Origin: Butyrivibrio sp.
GTDB taxonomy: Bacteria > Bacillota > Clostridia > Lachnospirales > Lachnospiraceae
DNA: 64,000 nucleotides
Direction: 5' to 3'
NCBI GenBank assembly: GCA_017470505.1
Contig: JAFUYO010000036.1
Coordinates: 1 to 64,000, forward strand
Part shown: one piece after another, positions 33,951 through 43,480 of the stretch
How positions within the stretch are numbered: the first letter of the stretch is position 1
Layout: each line of letters begins with the position of its first letter
Made by a program: the position numbers and the translations under genes
The notes under the pieces: model-generated
The model's database searches: none
What the model saw: only the letters and a program-made list of their open reading frames with translations
What the model was told of the DNA's origin: nothing

Positions 33951-36785
33951 TTACTCCCGAGGTACCTCTACCATCTCGTATGCCTCTACCAGGTCGCCCT
34001 CGTTTATCTGGTCAAAGCCGTCAAAGACAAGACCGCATTCGAAGCCTTCCTTGACCTCCTTGACATCGTCCTTGAATCTCTTCAGGGATGCAAGGTCGCC
34101 CTCGAAGATCTGTTCTTCGCCCCTTGTAATACGAACCTTGCAGTCTTTCTTGATGACACCGTCCCTGACAAAGGCACCTGCGATATTGCCGACCTTGGAG
34201 GCCTTGAATATCTGGCGGACCTCTGCGTGTCCGGTTATCCTCTCTTCATAGACAGGAGCAAGCATACCCTTCATGGCATACTCGATCTCCTCGATAGCCT
34301 GGTAGATTACCTTGTAGAGCTTGATCTCGACGCCCTCGTGCTCCGCCATTCCCTTTGCTGTGGCATCGGGGCGAACGTCAAATCCGATGATGATCGCATT
34401 TGAAGCAGCAGCCAGCGTCACGTCGGACTCGTTGATGGCACCTACGCCGCCGTGGATGACCTTGACTACAACCTCGTCGTTGGAGAGCTTAAGAAGGCTC
34501 TGCTTGAGTGCTTCTACGCTGCCCTGTACATCAGCCTTGATGATGATGTTGAGCTCCTGAAGCCTGCCCTCCTCGATCTTGGAGTACAGATCATCAAGAG
34601 ACATCTTGGCTTTGGTCTCCTCAATAAGATCCTTCTTGTGCTGCTGAAGGTAGGTGTTCGCGTACTGCTTGGCCTCCTTGTCTGTCTCGTGGCCAAGGAA
34701 TACCTCTCCGGCGTTTGGAACGTCCGAGAGTCCGAGTATCTCGACAGGCTGTGAAGGACGGGCTTCCTTAAGCTTGTTGCCCTTGTCGTCAACCATGGCC
34801 CTCACCTTACCTGAACTTGCACCGGCAGAGATGAAATCTCCGACGTGTAGTGTACCCTTCTGCACAAGCACGTTGGCAACAGGGCCTCTGCCCTTGTCGA
34901 GCCTTGCCTCAAGCACAAGGCCTCTCGCCTCCCTGTTGGGGTTGGCCTTGAGCTCTAAGATATCCGCTGTGAGGATGATCGTCTCCAAAAGGGTCTCAAT
35001 TCCCTCTCCTGACTTGGCTGATACAGGTACAAACTCTGTTGTTCCGCCCCAGTCGGTGGATATGAGGCCGTACTCTGTCATCTCCTGTTTAACCTTGTCT
35101 ATATTTGCATTTGGTTTATCAATCTTGTTGACTGCGACGATTATCTCAACCTCTGCTGCCTTTGCGTGATTGATAGCTTCAACAGTCTGAGGCATCACGC
35201 CGTCGTCGGCAGCTACAACCAGGACCGCAATATCCGTTGAATTGGCACCTCTCATACGCATTGCTGTGAATGCCTCATGACCGGGCGTATCAAGGAATGT
35301 GATCTTCTGGTCATTTACCGATACTGTATAAGCACCTATCCTCTGTGTGATTCCGCCGGCCTCTCTGTCAGTGACGCTCGTCTTACGGATGGCATCGAGA
35401 AGTGATGTCTTACCGTGGTCAACGTGACCCATTACGCAGACAACCGGAGGTCTCTTTTTGAGTGTCTCGGGTGCGTCCTCATCCTCTTTTAAGAGTTCCT
35501 CGATGATGTCAACGGGAACCTCCTTCTCGCAGATGATGTCGTACTCGATTGCAATATTCTCGGCTTCCTCGTAGGAAAGCTCTGTATTTACCGTAGATAC
35601 CCGGCCTGCCATAAAGAGCTTTTTGATGATGACAGAAGGCTGCATCCTCATCTTCTCGGCGAGCTCCTTGATGGAAACCTTCTCCGGGATGGAGATTACC
35701 TTGATCTGCTCCTCGGGCTCTGCAGCTTTCTTGACCTCAGGCCTTATGAACCTGCCGACGCGCTTGCTTCTTGGCATCATCTCTTCCTGATCATAGGCGA
35801 GGTCCTTTTTGTTTCTCTTGTCCTTGTCCTGACTTCTTCTCCTGTCATCGTGACCTGAGCCGGGCTTTTCTGAATGAGCGTCAAACCCTCCGCGGCCGCC
35901 CTGACTCTTGTCAAACTTGCCGCCAGACCTGTTGTCGTTCTTGCCCTGGAACTTGCCGCCCTGGCCGTTTCTGTCGGGGCGCTCTGACGGATTTCTGTCT
36001 CCCCTGTTCTGGAATTGGGCGTTTCTGTCAGGCCTTGCACTGCCTCTGTTTTCTCTGTTGTCTCTGTTATTATCTCTGTTATTGTCCCTGTTCTCTCTCA
36101 GCTTAACATCAGCCTGTACAGCTGCAGGAGCCTTGGAAGGAGCGCTGCTCTGCGCCGGAGCCTGTGGCTGAACCGGAGCCTCCTTCCTGGGTGCCGGCTT
36201 TGGCGGCGTCACAGACTTTGGAACAGTCGTGTTGTAGCTGTCCAGCTGTGATGGTGCCGTCAAAGGCTTTATAGGATGATAGACGTTCTGCGACTGGGCA
36301 AAGGTTCCTCTCCTCTGGCCCTGACCGCCCTGGTTATTATTTCTGTTGTCGCGCCTTTGGCCGCCATTTCCCTGACCGCCCTGTGGCCTGTTCTGAGAAT
36401 TGCCGGTGTTTGTGACAACAATGATCGTCTTCTTTTTCTTTGGCGCAAGAGGCTTTGAGCCATCCTGCCTCACCTGTCCTTTTCCCTCGGGAGCCTTTTC
36501 ACTTTTCACAGCTGCCTTGCCTTCAGGTTTTGCCATGGCCATTTCTGTATCCTTCCTCGGTGCCTTTTTGGGCTCTTTATCTTCCTTTTCTTCTTTGGGC
36601 GAAGCTTCACTGCCAGAGGGTTTCTCCGACGCACCGAAATGCTTCCTCGCAATAAGCGCATCTGCGTCCTCGATAGAACTGTTTGAACGTTTTGCCTCTA
36701 TCCCCTTTTCCTGCAAAAAAGCTATCAGCTCCTTTGACTCGCATCCTAGCTCTGTTGCAAGTTCGGATATTTTAATCTTTGCCAT
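33951..36785 (-). CDS. infB: translation initiation factor IF-2
   Basis: The 944-residue GTPase has an N-terminal IF2N domain (1-55), a very long low-complexity region (about 60-350) rich in Gly, Arg, Asn and Gln with [14 protein letters not shown]-type repeats, a second IF2N segment (about 370-420), and the G domain with [23 protein letters not shown] and NKIDKP. The ATG at 36785 has GGAGG eight bases upstream and gives the usual [10 protein letters not shown]; an ATG two codons earlier is too close to it. It overlaps the L7Ae-like gene by 14 bases. Confidence 0.98.
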   Translation of the reverse strand: MAKIKISELATELGCESKELIAFLQEKGIEAKRSNSSIEDADALIARKHFGASEKPSGSEASPKEEKEDKEPKKAPRKDTEMAMAKPEGKAAVKSEKAPEGKGQVRQDGSKPLAPKKKKTIIVVTNTGNSQNRPQGGQGNGGQRRDNRNNNQGGQGQRRGTFAQSQNVYHPIKPLTAPSQLDSYNTTVPKSVTPPKPAPRKEAPVQPQAPAQSSAPSKAPAAVQADVKLRENRDNNRDNNRDNRENRGSARPDRNAQFQNRGDRNPSERPDRNGQGGKFQGKNDNRSGGKFDKSQGGRGGFDAHSEKPGSGHDDRRRSQDKDKRNKKDLAYDQEEMMPRSKRVGRFIRPEVKKAAEPEEQIKVISIPEKVSIKELAEKMRMQPSVIIKKLFMAGRVSTVNTELSYEEAENIAIEYDIICEKEVPVDIIEELLKEDEDAPETLKKRPPVVCVMGHVDHGKTSLLDAIRKTSVTDREAGGITQRIGAYTVSVNDQKITFLDTPGHEAFTAMRMRGANSTDIAVLVVAADDGVMPQTVEAINHAKAAEVEIIVAVNKIDKPNANIDKVKQEMTEYGLISTDWGGTTEFVPVSAKSGEGIETLLETIILTADILELKANPNREARGLVLEARLDKGRGPVANVLVQKGTLHVGDFISAGASSGKVRAMVDDKGNKLKEARPSQPVEILGLSDVPNAGEVFLGHETDKEAKQYANTYLQQHKKDLIEETKAKMSLDDLYSKIEEGRLQELNIIIKADVQGSVEALKQSLLKLSNDEVVVKVIHGGVGAINESDVTLAAASNAIIIGFDVRPDATAKGMAEHEGVEIKLYKVIYQAIEEIEYAMKGMLAPVYEERITGHAEVRQIFKASKVGNIAGAFVRDGVIKKDCKVRITRGEEQIFEGDLASLKRFKDDVKEVKEGFECGLVFDGFDQINEGDLVEAYEMVEVPRE

Positions 36786-37113
36786 TAACATTTCCTCCGT
36801 CTGATTTTTCTACGGGTAAGTTCTTCAAAAGCGCATCTGCCAGTCCCTTGTCTGTTATCGCCAGACTTGTCCGGACTTCCTTACCTATTGCGTGCCCGAT
36901 GTCATCCTTGAGTCCAAAAATGACGATCGGAATATTATAATACTTACATTTATCAGAAAACTGCTTGGTGGTATTATCTGAGGCATCCTCGCTCACTATC
37001 ACCAGTCGGGCAGTCCTTTTACGGATTGCTTCCATCACAGGAAGCTCGCCGCTCTTTAACTTGCCGGCTCTCTGACAGAGCCCCAAAAGTGAATATGTCT
37101 TATTCAGATCCAA
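36772..37113 (-). CDS. L7Ae-like ribosomal protein (YlxQ type)
   Basis: About 113 residues with the L7Ae/L30e pattern: [54 protein letters not shown] and [17 protein letters not shown]. YlxQ proteins bind kink-turn RNA. No ATG fits; the likely start is TTG at 37113, with AAAAGGAG inside the end of ylxR, consistent with coupled translation. The open frame continues to 37185 but that part lies within ylxR. Confidence 0.88.
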   Translation of the reverse strand: MDLNKTYSLLGLCQRAGKLKSGELPVMEAIRKRTARLVIVSEDASDNTTKQFSDKCKYYNIPIVIFGLKDDIGHAIGKEVRTSLAITDKGLADALLKNLPVEKSDGGNVNGKD

Positions 37114-37117
37114 AATA

Positions 37118-37375
37118 TCAGATAAGCTCCTTTTCCATTCGCTCGTAAACGTCCTGTGGCAGCTTTGACTTAAGCGACCTCTCAAGGCCTTTGTTTTTGA
37201 GAGCTTTCTTCAGGCATTCAGCGCTCCTGCACATATAGGCGCCTCTCCCGTTAGCCTTGCCCGAAAGGTCTATCATGATCTCGCTATCAGGCGTCTTTAT
37301 GACCCTTATAAGATCTTTCTTTTCCTTCATCTCGCCGCAGCCGACGCATTTTCTCATGGGAATTTTCTTTTGCAT
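37118..37375 (-). CDS. ylxR: YlxR/RnpM family protein (DUF448)
   Basis: The 85-residue protein has the family signature PMRKCVGCGEMKEKKDLIRV and KANGRGAYMCRSAECLKKA. B. subtilis YlxR (RnpM) modulates RNase P. It sits between nusA and the L7Ae-like gene, as in most Firmicutes. Confidence 0.95.
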   Translation of the reverse strand: MQKKIPMRKCVGCGEMKEKKDLIRVIKTPDSEIMIDLSGKANGRGAYMCRSAECLKKALKNKGLERSLKSKLPQDVYERMEKELI

Positions 37376-37429
37376 AAGCTGTTACTCTTTGTAAATTACT
37401 GCAAGCATACTAATTGCTCGCTGTAACTT

Positions 37430-38617
37430 TTATTCCTCATCAGTAATTTCTGTATCTGTATCGGCGATATCCTCAGAGTACTCCTCATCGTACTCGCCCT
37501 CTTCGTATTCCTCGTCGTACTCATCATCGTACTCGTCATCCATGTAGTCTTCCATACGGAATCCCGGAGTATCCTTGGCGTGAGTCTCGTCCTTGATATC
37601 GATCTTGTAGCCCGTAAGTCTGGCTGCAAGCCTCGCGTTCTGTCCCTCCTTGCCGATTGCAAGTGAGAGCTGGTAATCGGGAACTACTACCTTGGCGCTC
37701 TTCTCCTCAGGATCGGCGAACACCGCAACGATCTTGGCAGGTGAAAGAGCATTCTGTATAAGATTTCCGGGATTCTCATCCCAGTTGATGACATCTATCT
37801 TCTCTCCGCCGAGCTCGTCGACGATGAGGTTGACCCTGTTTCCGTTGACACCGACACATGCACCTACGGCATCGACGTTGGGGTCCCTGGAGTAAACAGC
37901 AATCTTGGTTCTTGACCCTGCCTCTCTTGCGATCGACTTGATCTCAACGGTTCCGTCCTGAATCTCTGCAACCTCCTGTTCAAATAGCTTCTTGACAAGA
38001 TCGGGATGTGTGCGGGAAACAAGGATCCTCGGCCCCTTTGAGCCGTTGTTCTTTACCTCCAGAACATATACCCTGAGGCGCTGTGTAGGTCTGTAGACCT
38101 CAGTCCTCACCTGCTCGTTCTCGTTGAGAATGGCATCTGCGCGCCCTAAGTTGATGCTGATGTTCTTTCCGATAAATCTCTGAACTACGCCTGTTACAAT
38201 GTCGTGCTCCTTCTCGAAGTACTCGTTGTAGATAGCGCCCCTCTCCTCCTCGCGGATTTTCTGGAGGATGACGTTCTTGGCGTTCTGGGTGGCAATACGT
38301 CCGAACTCCTTGGAATTTAAGGGAACACTGACGATATCTCCTATCTCAGCCTTTTTGCTGATCTTTTTGGCATCGTCCAGAGATATCTCGATCGCGGGAT
38401 CCATTACGTCGTCCGCTGTCTCAACGACCTCTTTCTCCTGAAAGCACTTGAAATCACAGTTTTCCCTGTCGACTTCCACCCTGATGTTGTCGGTCTTGCC
38501 GAAGTTGTTCTTGCACGCTGTCAGAAGAGAAGTCTCAATAGCATCAAACAGTGAATCCTTGCTGATGTTCTTCTCCTTTTCCAAAAGCTCAAGGGCATCC
38601 ATTAATTCTTTACTCAT
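37430..38617 (-). CDS. nusA: transcription termination/antitermination factor NusA
   Basis: The 395-residue protein has the N-terminal RNA polymerase-binding domain (1-125), an S1 domain (about 130-200), and two KH domains with DPNVDAVGACVGVNGNRVNLIVDEL and LSLAIGKEGQNARLAARLTG. The final 50 residues are almost all Asp, Glu and Tyr. The ATG at 38617 with GGAG six bases upstream is chosen over upstream ATGs. It lies in the rimP-nusA-ylxR order. Confidence 0.97.
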   Translation of the reverse strand: MSKELMDALELLEKEKNISKDSLFDAIETSLLTACKNNFGKTDNIRVEVDRENCDFKCFQEKEVVETADDVMDPAIEISLDDAKKISKKAEIGDIVSVPLNSKEFGRIATQNAKNVILQKIREEERGAIYNEYFEKEHDIVTGVVQRFIGKNISINLGRADAILNENEQVRTEVYRPTQRLRVYVLEVKNNGSKGPRILVSRTHPDLVKKLFEQEVAEIQDGTVEIKSIAREAGSRTKIAVYSRDPNVDAVGACVGVNGNRVNLIVDELGGEKIDVINWDENPGNLIQNALSPAKIVAVFADPEEKSAKVVVPDYQLSLAIGKEGQNARLAARLTGYKIDIKDETHAKDTPGFRMEDYMDDEYDDEYDEEYEEGEYDEEYSEDIADTDTEITDEE

Positions 38618-38640
38618 CGTAGTCTCCATTTCCGTCCGGA

Positions 38641-39105
38641 TCAAAAATCCAGAGCAAGCTTAATAACTGAAATTTCTTTTCTTATAAAAACTTCGTCTTT
38701 GTCGTTTATAGTTACGGTAACCTCTGTGTCGCTAAAGCTTTTAAGGATACCGGAAAACTCCTTCACACCGTCCCTTGGCTTAAACAGCCTTAGCTCAACT
38801 TCGCTTCCAAGGCTGTTCTCAAAGTGCCTGTCCTTTTTCAGTTGCCTCCCGAGTCCCGGGCTGCTCACTTCCAGCGTGTATGCCTCATCGATGAAATCGT
38901 CCTCATCAAGGGCATCCGAGAGCGCATGATTCACATCAACACAGTCGTTGATGTTCACTCCGCCTTCCTTGTCAATATAGGCCCTGAGATACCACTCACC
39001 ACCTTCCTTGACAAACTCAACGTCGTAGATGGACACACCGCATTTTTCCGCAATCGGCTCCAAAAGAGCCTCTGTCTTTTTTTCTATCTCGCTTTTTTTT
39101 GACAT
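38641..39105 (-). CDS. rimP: ribosome maturation factor RimP
   Basis: The 154-residue protein has KCGVSIYDVEFVKEGGEWYLRAYIDKEGGVNINDC and YTLEVSSPGLGRQLKKDRHF, both RimP hallmarks. It acts in 30S maturation. It is the first gene of the nusA-infB operon; a promoter (39221-39249) and a hairpin (39179-39198) precede it. Confidence 0.96.
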   Translation of the reverse strand: MSKKSEIEKKTEALLEPIAEKCGVSIYDVEFVKEGGEWYLRAYIDKEGGVNINDCVDVNHALSDALDEDDFIDEAYTLEVSSPGLGRQLKKDRHFENSLGSEVELRLFKPRDGVKEFSGILKSFSDTEVTVTINDKDEVFIRKEISVIKLALDF

Positions 39106-39178
39106 CAGATTGCCTCTCTTAAAACTATTCAGAAACAGTTACAGCGCAAATAGCGCTGCGCAACCGCACATAAAAATA

Positions 39179-39198
39179 GTGAGCTCCGAAAAGCTCAC
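39179..39198 (-). promoter_or_regulatory. leader hairpin of the rimP-nusA operon, possible attenuator
   Basis: GTGAGCT pairs with AGCTCAC; on the minus strand TATTTTTA follows the stem. It begins about 15 bases after the predicted transcript start. A second small stem AGCGC/GCGCT lies at 39143-39157. Confidence 0.45.
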
Positions 39199-39220
39199 TT
39201 TCTAACCTGTCACTTTATGT

Positions 39221-39249
39221 ACAATACCACAGGAATCAGCTTCCGTCAA
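39221..39249 (-). promoter_or_regulatory. promoter of the rimP-nusA-infB operon
   Basis: On the minus strand TTGACG (39244-39249) and TATTGT (39221-39226) are 17 bases apart, about 115 bases before rimP. Confidence 0.65.
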
Positions 39250-39302
39250 GGGGATAATCACACAGTACCTTCAATCTGTATTAATTTTTTTGAAAAAAGT
39301 AC

Positions 39303-39331
39303 TTGCATTCTTTTTTAATTTGTACTATGAT
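39303..39331 (+). promoter_or_regulatory. promoter of the tRNA-Glu gene
   Basis: TTGCAT (39303-39308) and TATGAT (39326-39331) are 17 bases apart, 33 bases before the tRNA. Confidence 0.65.
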
Positions 39332-39363
39332 AATCAAGTCGCGACAATACGACGGAAACAAAT

Positions 39364-39435
39364 GCCTCGTTGGTCAAGCGGTTAAGACGCTGCCCTCTCA
39401 CGGCAGAATCAGCGGTTCGATTCCGCTACGAGGTA
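39364..39435 (+). tRNA. tRNA-Glu (CTC anticodon)
   Basis: The 72-base cloverleaf has acceptor GCCTCGT/ACGAGGT (first pair G-U), D-arm GTCAAGCGGTTAAGAC, anticodon stem CTGCC/GGCAG with loop CTCTCAC (anticodon CTC, reads GAG), and T-arm AGCGG-TTCGATT-CCGCT. The discriminator is A and CTA follows, so CCA is not encoded. It is a single gene with its own promoter and terminator. Confidence 0.93.
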
Positions 39436-39463
39436 CTACCTGTTTTAGCAGCCCAACCCTAAG

Positions 39464-39495
39464 CCTGAAACATAAACGTTTCAGGTTATTTTTTT
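39464..39495 (+). terminator. terminator after tRNA-Glu
   Basis: CCTGAAAC and GTTTCAGG form an 8-base stem with a 6-base loop, followed by TTATTTTTTT. Confidence 0.85.
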
Positions 39496-39550
39496 GCAAT
39501 CGCGCTCGGCGCAAGAATGCTGCGAGCGACATTCTCATTATATTCCAAGG

Positions 39551-39925
39551 TCAGAAAAACTCCCGTGAATAATAAGGAACAATCAGACTCTCACCTGCAT
39601 AAATGCAATCTGCATCCTCGAGGTGGTTGATTGACATAACCTCGGCTACGTACTCCTCTATGTTCCTGTAGTCATCGGTTATATATTCGCCGGCAATACT
39701 GCACAGGGTATCACCGCTGTGAACGGTTATCTGCCTGTAATACTTGTAGGAGACATCTCCTGTCTTTGCTTCAAGCATCAGAACAGCCCCAACAAAAATG
39801 AAGAGAAACAACAGTACCGCTGCCACAGCAAAAAGAATCAGCCTCTGGCGCGCAACTATTCTCTCTCTTCTCTTTTTGTTTTTGATAATAGCGATTTCTC
39901 TGTAGGTCATATATGCAGTGTCCAT
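39551..39925 (-). CDS. single-pass membrane protein with LysM domain (YneA-like)
   Basis: The 124-residue protein has a basic N-terminus, one transmembrane helix (about 29-50, LILFAVAAVLLFLFIFVGAVLM) and an extracellular LysM repeat (about 67-118: ITVHSGDTLCSIAGEYI to IYAGESLIVPYY). LysM binds peptidoglycan. The layout is like YneA, the SOS division inhibitor, but no lexA lies in this window, so the role is open. GGGAGG precedes the ATG. Confidence 0.85.
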   Translation of the reverse strand: MDTAYMTYREIAIIKNKKRRERIVARQRLILFAVAAVLLFLFIFVGAVLMLEAKTGDVSYKYYRQITVHSGDTLCSIAGEYITDDYRNIEEYVAEVMSINHLEDADCIYAGESLIVPYYSREFF

Positions 39926-39948
39926 ACCTTACCTCCCTGACAACATCC

Positions 39949-39984
39949 GTGAGATGATTATTTCTGATGATGAAATCATCTCAC
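39949..39984. repeat. perfect 11-base inverted repeat upstream of the LysM gene
   Basis: GTGAGATGATT (39949-39959) and AATCATCTCAC (39974-39984) flank a 14-base loop. It has no T-run and is probably an operator or leader hairpin of the LysM gene. Confidence 0.5.
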
Positions 39985-40053
39985 ATAAGCTGTCCTATAA
40001 ATGACACTTAATGCCCTCTTTCAAAATCTTTTTCAAAGTATTTGAATATCCGA

Positions 40054-40608
40054 TCAGTTTTCTTTTTCTGTCACAAAGCATGCCACCAGGCCGTAGATGA
40101 TGGTCGGTCTGATCCAGATCTCGGTGAGCAGATAGGTTGTATATTCATTTATGGGATTAAAATAAATGACAAAGTTGTACAAACCGGCGATGACCATGTC
40201 AATGATAAACATCGCCATCAGATTTCCTCTGGTGTAGCTCTTGTAGTCCTTGCGGGCGTAAAAGTAAGTCAGCATCAAAAGAAGCGTCACCGAAAGCGTA
40301 AGGCAGATCAGGTGTACTGCATAGTTTTCAAGAGGCGGCTGAAAGAGAATATCCCGAAGCAGCACTGTGATACCTATACATACAGAACTAAGGTAGTTGA
40401 AGTGCCTTGTGTCGAGCCGCCTGAAAAAATACATCACCATCATAACAATACAGGCAATATAGAACAGATTGAGCACAAGTTCGGGCCACGCCTCCGATAA
40501 TCCGAAATGAGCTACCGCATAGAGCATGACGCCCACTGAAAAAACAGCACCTATCGCAGTAACTGCGATGTCAAAAATCCGGGACTTCTGAGTGAATCTT
40601 GTTTTCAT
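40054..40608 (-). CDS. uncharacterised multi-pass membrane protein
   Basis: The 184-residue protein has about six hydrophobic helices and short polar loops. I do not recognise the family. The ATG at 40608 has GAGG eight bases upstream; an in-frame GTG at 40617 is less likely. It follows the Rnf operon in the same direction but is separated by a probable terminator (40636-40686). Confidence 0.65.
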   Translation of the reverse strand: MKTRFTQKSRIFDIAVTAIGAVFSVGVMLYAVAHFGLSEAWPELVLNLFYIACIVMMVMYFFRRLDTRHFNYLSSVCIGITVLLRDILFQPPLENYAVHLICLTLSVTLLLMLTYFYARKDYKSYTRGNLMAMFIIDMVIAGLYNFVIYFNPINEYTTYLLTEIWIRPTIIYGLVACFVTEKEN

Positions 40609-40635
40609 AAAATGCACCTCGCCTTATTTGTAAAA

Positions 40636-40686
40636 ACAGAAGAACACTTATTTCTTTGAATGACATGAAATGAGGTGCTCTTCTGT
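40636..40686 (-). terminator. probable terminator of the Rnf operon
   Basis: On the minus strand ACAGAAGAGCAC and GTGTTCTTCTGT form a 12-base stem with one G-U pair and a 27-base loop, followed by TTTT. It lies 10 bases after the rnfB stop. Confidence 0.6.
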
Positions 40687-40695
40687 CTTTGTTTT

Positions 40696-41490
40696 TTAAA
40701 CAGCCTTTATTACCTTCTTGGGGCACTTTGTTACACAAATGCCGCAGTGTGTACACTTCTCCTGATCGATCCTCGCCACGTTGTTCTCGACAGTGATAGC
40801 GCCGGACGGGCAGTTCTTTTCGCAGATGTGGCATGCTATGCAGCCGACCTTACAGTACTGATTGACAAATTTGCCCATATCCTGTGACATGCAGGATACG
40901 ACCTCTTTTGCCTCGTAGGGAACAAGGTCAATAAGGTGTCTGGGGCAGATCTCGATACATTTGCCGCAGGCCTTGCACTCCTCCTTGTCCACTACTGCCA
41001 CGCCGTTCACTACATGAATCGCATCAAACTGGCAGACAGATACGCAGCTGCCGCCGCCCAGGCACCCGAATGAGCAGGTCTTTGCTCCGCCTCCCGGAGC
41101 CTGAGTCATCAGTCTGCAATCTGAAACTCCGTTGTATTCATACTTGCTTGTCGCTTTTTCGCAGTCACCCTGACAGTGAACATATGCGACCATTTTCGCC
41201 GCTTCTCCTGCCTCAACTCCCATGATCTCGGAGATAGCCTTTGCTACAGGTGCTCCTCCGACGGGACACTGATTGACTGCCGCCTCACCCTTGGCAATTG
41301 CCGCCGCACATCCCGAGCATCCCGGGAATCCGCAGCCGCCGCAGTTGTTGCCGGGGAGGGCTTCCAAAATAGCCTGTTCTTTTTCATCTACATCAACATG
41401 CAGCTTCATGTCCGCAACGCCCAGGATCATGCCAATTATTATTCCGGCGCCGGCGACCACCAAAGTTGCAATGATTATTCCAGTGATCAT
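40696..41490 (-). CDS. rnfB: Rnf complex subunit B, ferredoxin-interacting
   Basis: The 264-residue protein has an N-terminal membrane helix (about 2-25), the Fe-S domain CGGCGFPGCSGCA (about 50-62), and four further cysteine clusters: CSFGCLGGGSCVSVC, CKACGKCIEICP, CKVGCIACHICEKNCP and CTHCGICVTKCP. It is the entry point for electrons from reduced ferredoxin. It is the last gene of rnfCDGEAB, as in Clostridia. Confidence 0.97.
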   Translation of the reverse strand: MITGIIIATLVVAGAGIIIGMILGVADMKLHVDVDEKEQAILEALPGNNCGGCGFPGCSGCAAAIAKGEAAVNQCPVGGAPVAKAISEIMGVEAGEAAKMVAYVHCQGDCEKATSKYEYNGVSDCRLMTQAPGGGAKTCSFGCLGGGSCVSVCQFDAIHVVNGVAVVDKEECKACGKCIEICPRHLIDLVPYEAKEVVSCMSQDMGKFVNQYCKVGCIACHICEKNCPSGAITVENNVARIDQEKCTHCGICVTKCPKKVIKAV

Positions 41491-41502
41491 ATATAAATCT
41501 CC

Positions 41503-42090
41503 TTATTTCAATGCACTAAATCCGGTAAACGCTATTGCCATAAGTCCGGAGGTCAGAAGTACCATGGGCATTCCCTTGAATGGCGCAGGTATGTCGTTGT
41601 ACTCCATCTTCTCACGGAGTCCCGCGAGGATAACGATTGCGATCGTAAATCCTACTGCCGTCGCAAAACCGCATACTGTACTCTCTAAGATTGAATATCC
41701 GTCAGTTACATTGTTGAGTGCAACACCCAAAACCGCACAGTTGGTTGTGATCAGGGGAAGGTAAACACCCAGAGCCTGATACAGTGAAACCACGTACTTT
41801 TTGAGTACCATCTCAACAAACTGAACCAGCATCGCAATAACAAGGATGAAAACGATGGTCTGGAGGTATGAAAGATCCAGAGGATTCAATATGAACTTAT
41901 AGATGATGCTGCAGACCAGGGAAGCCATCGTGATTACGAAGATACATGCGGCTCCCATGCCCAGGGCCGTGTCAGTCTTCTTGGATACTCCAAGGAAAGG
42001 GCACAGACCAAGGAACTGGCTGAGTACTACGTTATTTACAAGTGAGGCCGTTATCATAAGGCCAATAAGACTTACTATTGTTTCTCCCAT
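41503..42090 (-). CDS. rnfA: Rnf complex subunit A
   Basis: The 195-residue integral membrane subunit has about six helices and the conserved NNVVLSQFLGLCPFLGVS segment with Cys, which with RnfE holds a membrane Fe-S cluster. It overlaps rnfE by one base and is 12 bases from rnfB. Confidence 0.97.
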   Translation of the reverse strand: MGETIVSLIGLMITASLVNNVVLSQFLGLCPFLGVSKKTDTALGMGAACIFVITMASLVCSIIYKFILNPLDLSYLQTIVFILVIAMLVQFVEMVLKKYVVSLYQALGVYLPLITTNCAVLGVALNNVTDGYSILESTVCGFATAVGFTIAIVILAGLREKMEYNDIPAPFKGMPMVLLTSGLMAIAFTGFSALK

Positions 42091-42875
42091 TACTTAGCCT
42101 CCTTTCCTGCTTCTTTATCTGCCATGATCTTGTCGGCAGCTGCCTCCTCTGCCGATGAGCAGCACCCGTTTCCGAACTTGGAGGTATCCTTTCCTTTGGC
42201 AGAAAGGTTACTCTTAACCTTGTTCATGATTGCAATGAGGAAGGCGAGTACGAAGAACGCGCCAGCCTGCTGTATGAAGATGCTGATGGGCTGATAGCCT
42301 GAGAGTAACGAGCCGACCACACCGGGAACAACCGTGCCCTCTCCTAGTATCTGTACATCAAAAGCAGTTCCTGCACCAATAAATTCCCTGACAAGACCGA
42401 TGCAGGTGATCGCGCAGGTAAAGCCCAGGCCCATGCCGATACCGTCAAAGAACGAAGGCACGATGCCGTTTTTGCTTGCGTAGGCTTCCGCTCTTCCGAA
42501 GATGATACAGTTAACAACGATCAGAGGTATATACACTCCGAGTGCATTGTTAAGCGAAGGAAGATATGCCTGCATAAGGAGCTGTACCAGCGTAACGAAT
42601 GAAGCTATAACTACGATGAAGGAAGGGATCCTGACTGTAGAGGGGATCGTCTTCCTGAGGGCTGCTATAACCGCGTTTGAAAGAGCGAGAACGAAGGTTG
42701 TAGCAAGTCCCATGCCGAGTCCGTTGATGGCTGATGAGGTTACCGCCAGCGTAGGACACATACCTATCATGAGAACAAGAGTAGGGTTTTCAGCAATGAG
42801 ACCGTTGAAAAATCTCTCGGCAGGTGTATTTGCCTTAAAGCCTAATGCACCTTTTTTAACTTCTGAGCTCATCAC
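42090..42875 (-). CDS. rnfE: Rnf complex subunit E
   Basis: The 261-residue membrane subunit, homologous to RnfA, contains NPTLVLMIGMCPTLAVTSS with the cluster Cys. About 45 hydrophilic residues follow the last helix, including CCSS and many Lys/Ala; most RnfE proteins end earlier. It overlaps rnfG by 4 bases and rnfA by 1. Confidence 0.97.
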   Translation of the reverse strand: MMSSEVKKGALGFKANTPAERFFNGLIAENPTLVLMIGMCPTLAVTSSAINGLGMGLATTFVLALSNAVIAALRKTIPSTVRIPSFIVVIASFVTLVQLLMQAYLPSLNNALGVYIPLIVVNCIIFGRAEAYASKNGIVPSFFDGIGMGLGFTCAITCIGLVREFIGAGTAFDVQILGEGTVVPGVVGSLLSGYQPISIFIQQAGAFFVLAFLIAIMNKVKSNLSAKGKDTSKFGNGCCSSAEEAAADKIMADKEAGKEAK

Positions 42876-43480
42876 TGTCCTCCTTTCAGTACATTTTCAA
42901 AATATGAGACCGCTGCATTTACACCGTTTGTCACCGCTCTTGATGTGATGGTGGCACCGGAGATAGCCTCTATCTGTGATGCGGGATCTGAGAGCTGTCC
43001 GCTCTTTGCCACGGTAAACTCTGTAGCTGCCTTGTCTGCAAACTGGGGAACGATGACCTTGTCAGCGTTCATTCCAAGTCCGGGAGTCTCGGCGATGCTG
43101 ATGATGGAAATGCCGTTGATATTTCCTTCGTTCGTAATACCTACCGTGTAGGTGATGAAATCTCCGTATCCCTTTGACTTAACCTGTATTACGTACCCAA
43201 GGGTATTTCCCGATGAGTCCATGGCTTTCTTGACTGACTCTATCGAAACTCCCGCAAACTCAGATGATGCCGAGAGAGCGGCCGCCTCATCAAGAGCAGC
43301 GTCATCAAATGTATCTGCCAAAGCAAACACCGACTGATTGGCCTTGTCCTGCGCAAGCTTTTCCTGATAGGCGATAGGGTCCTTGGTTATCTGGTACACA
43401 ACGCCCAGAAGAACGCCCGCCACAAGAGTTATCGTAAAGAGGATAAGAGCATTTTTTATCATTGTTTTTGTGTCGTTCAT
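42872..43480 (-). CDS. rnfG: Rnf complex subunit G, covalent FMN protein
   Basis: The 202-residue protein has one N-terminal membrane helix (about 9-29) and an outer FMN-binding domain. SGATITSRAVTNGV near residue 175 carries the threonine that FMN is attached to by phosphoester. It overlaps rnfD and rnfE by 4 bases each. Confidence 0.97.
   Translation of the reverse strand: MNDTKTMIKNALILFTITLVAGVLLGVVYQITKDPIAYQEKLAQDKANQSVFALADTFDDAALDEAAALSASSEFAGVSIESVKKAMDSSGNTLGYVIQVKSKGYGDFITYTVGITNEGNINGISIISIAETPGLGMNADKVIVPQFADKAATEFTVAKSGQLSDPASQIEAISGATITSRAVTNGVNAAVSYFENVLKGGQ

Noticed and set aside
35850-36450. CRISPR or tandem repeat in the Gly/Asn/Arg-rich stretch
   Set aside because: It is the low-complexity linker of IF-2, in frame and usual for infB of this group.
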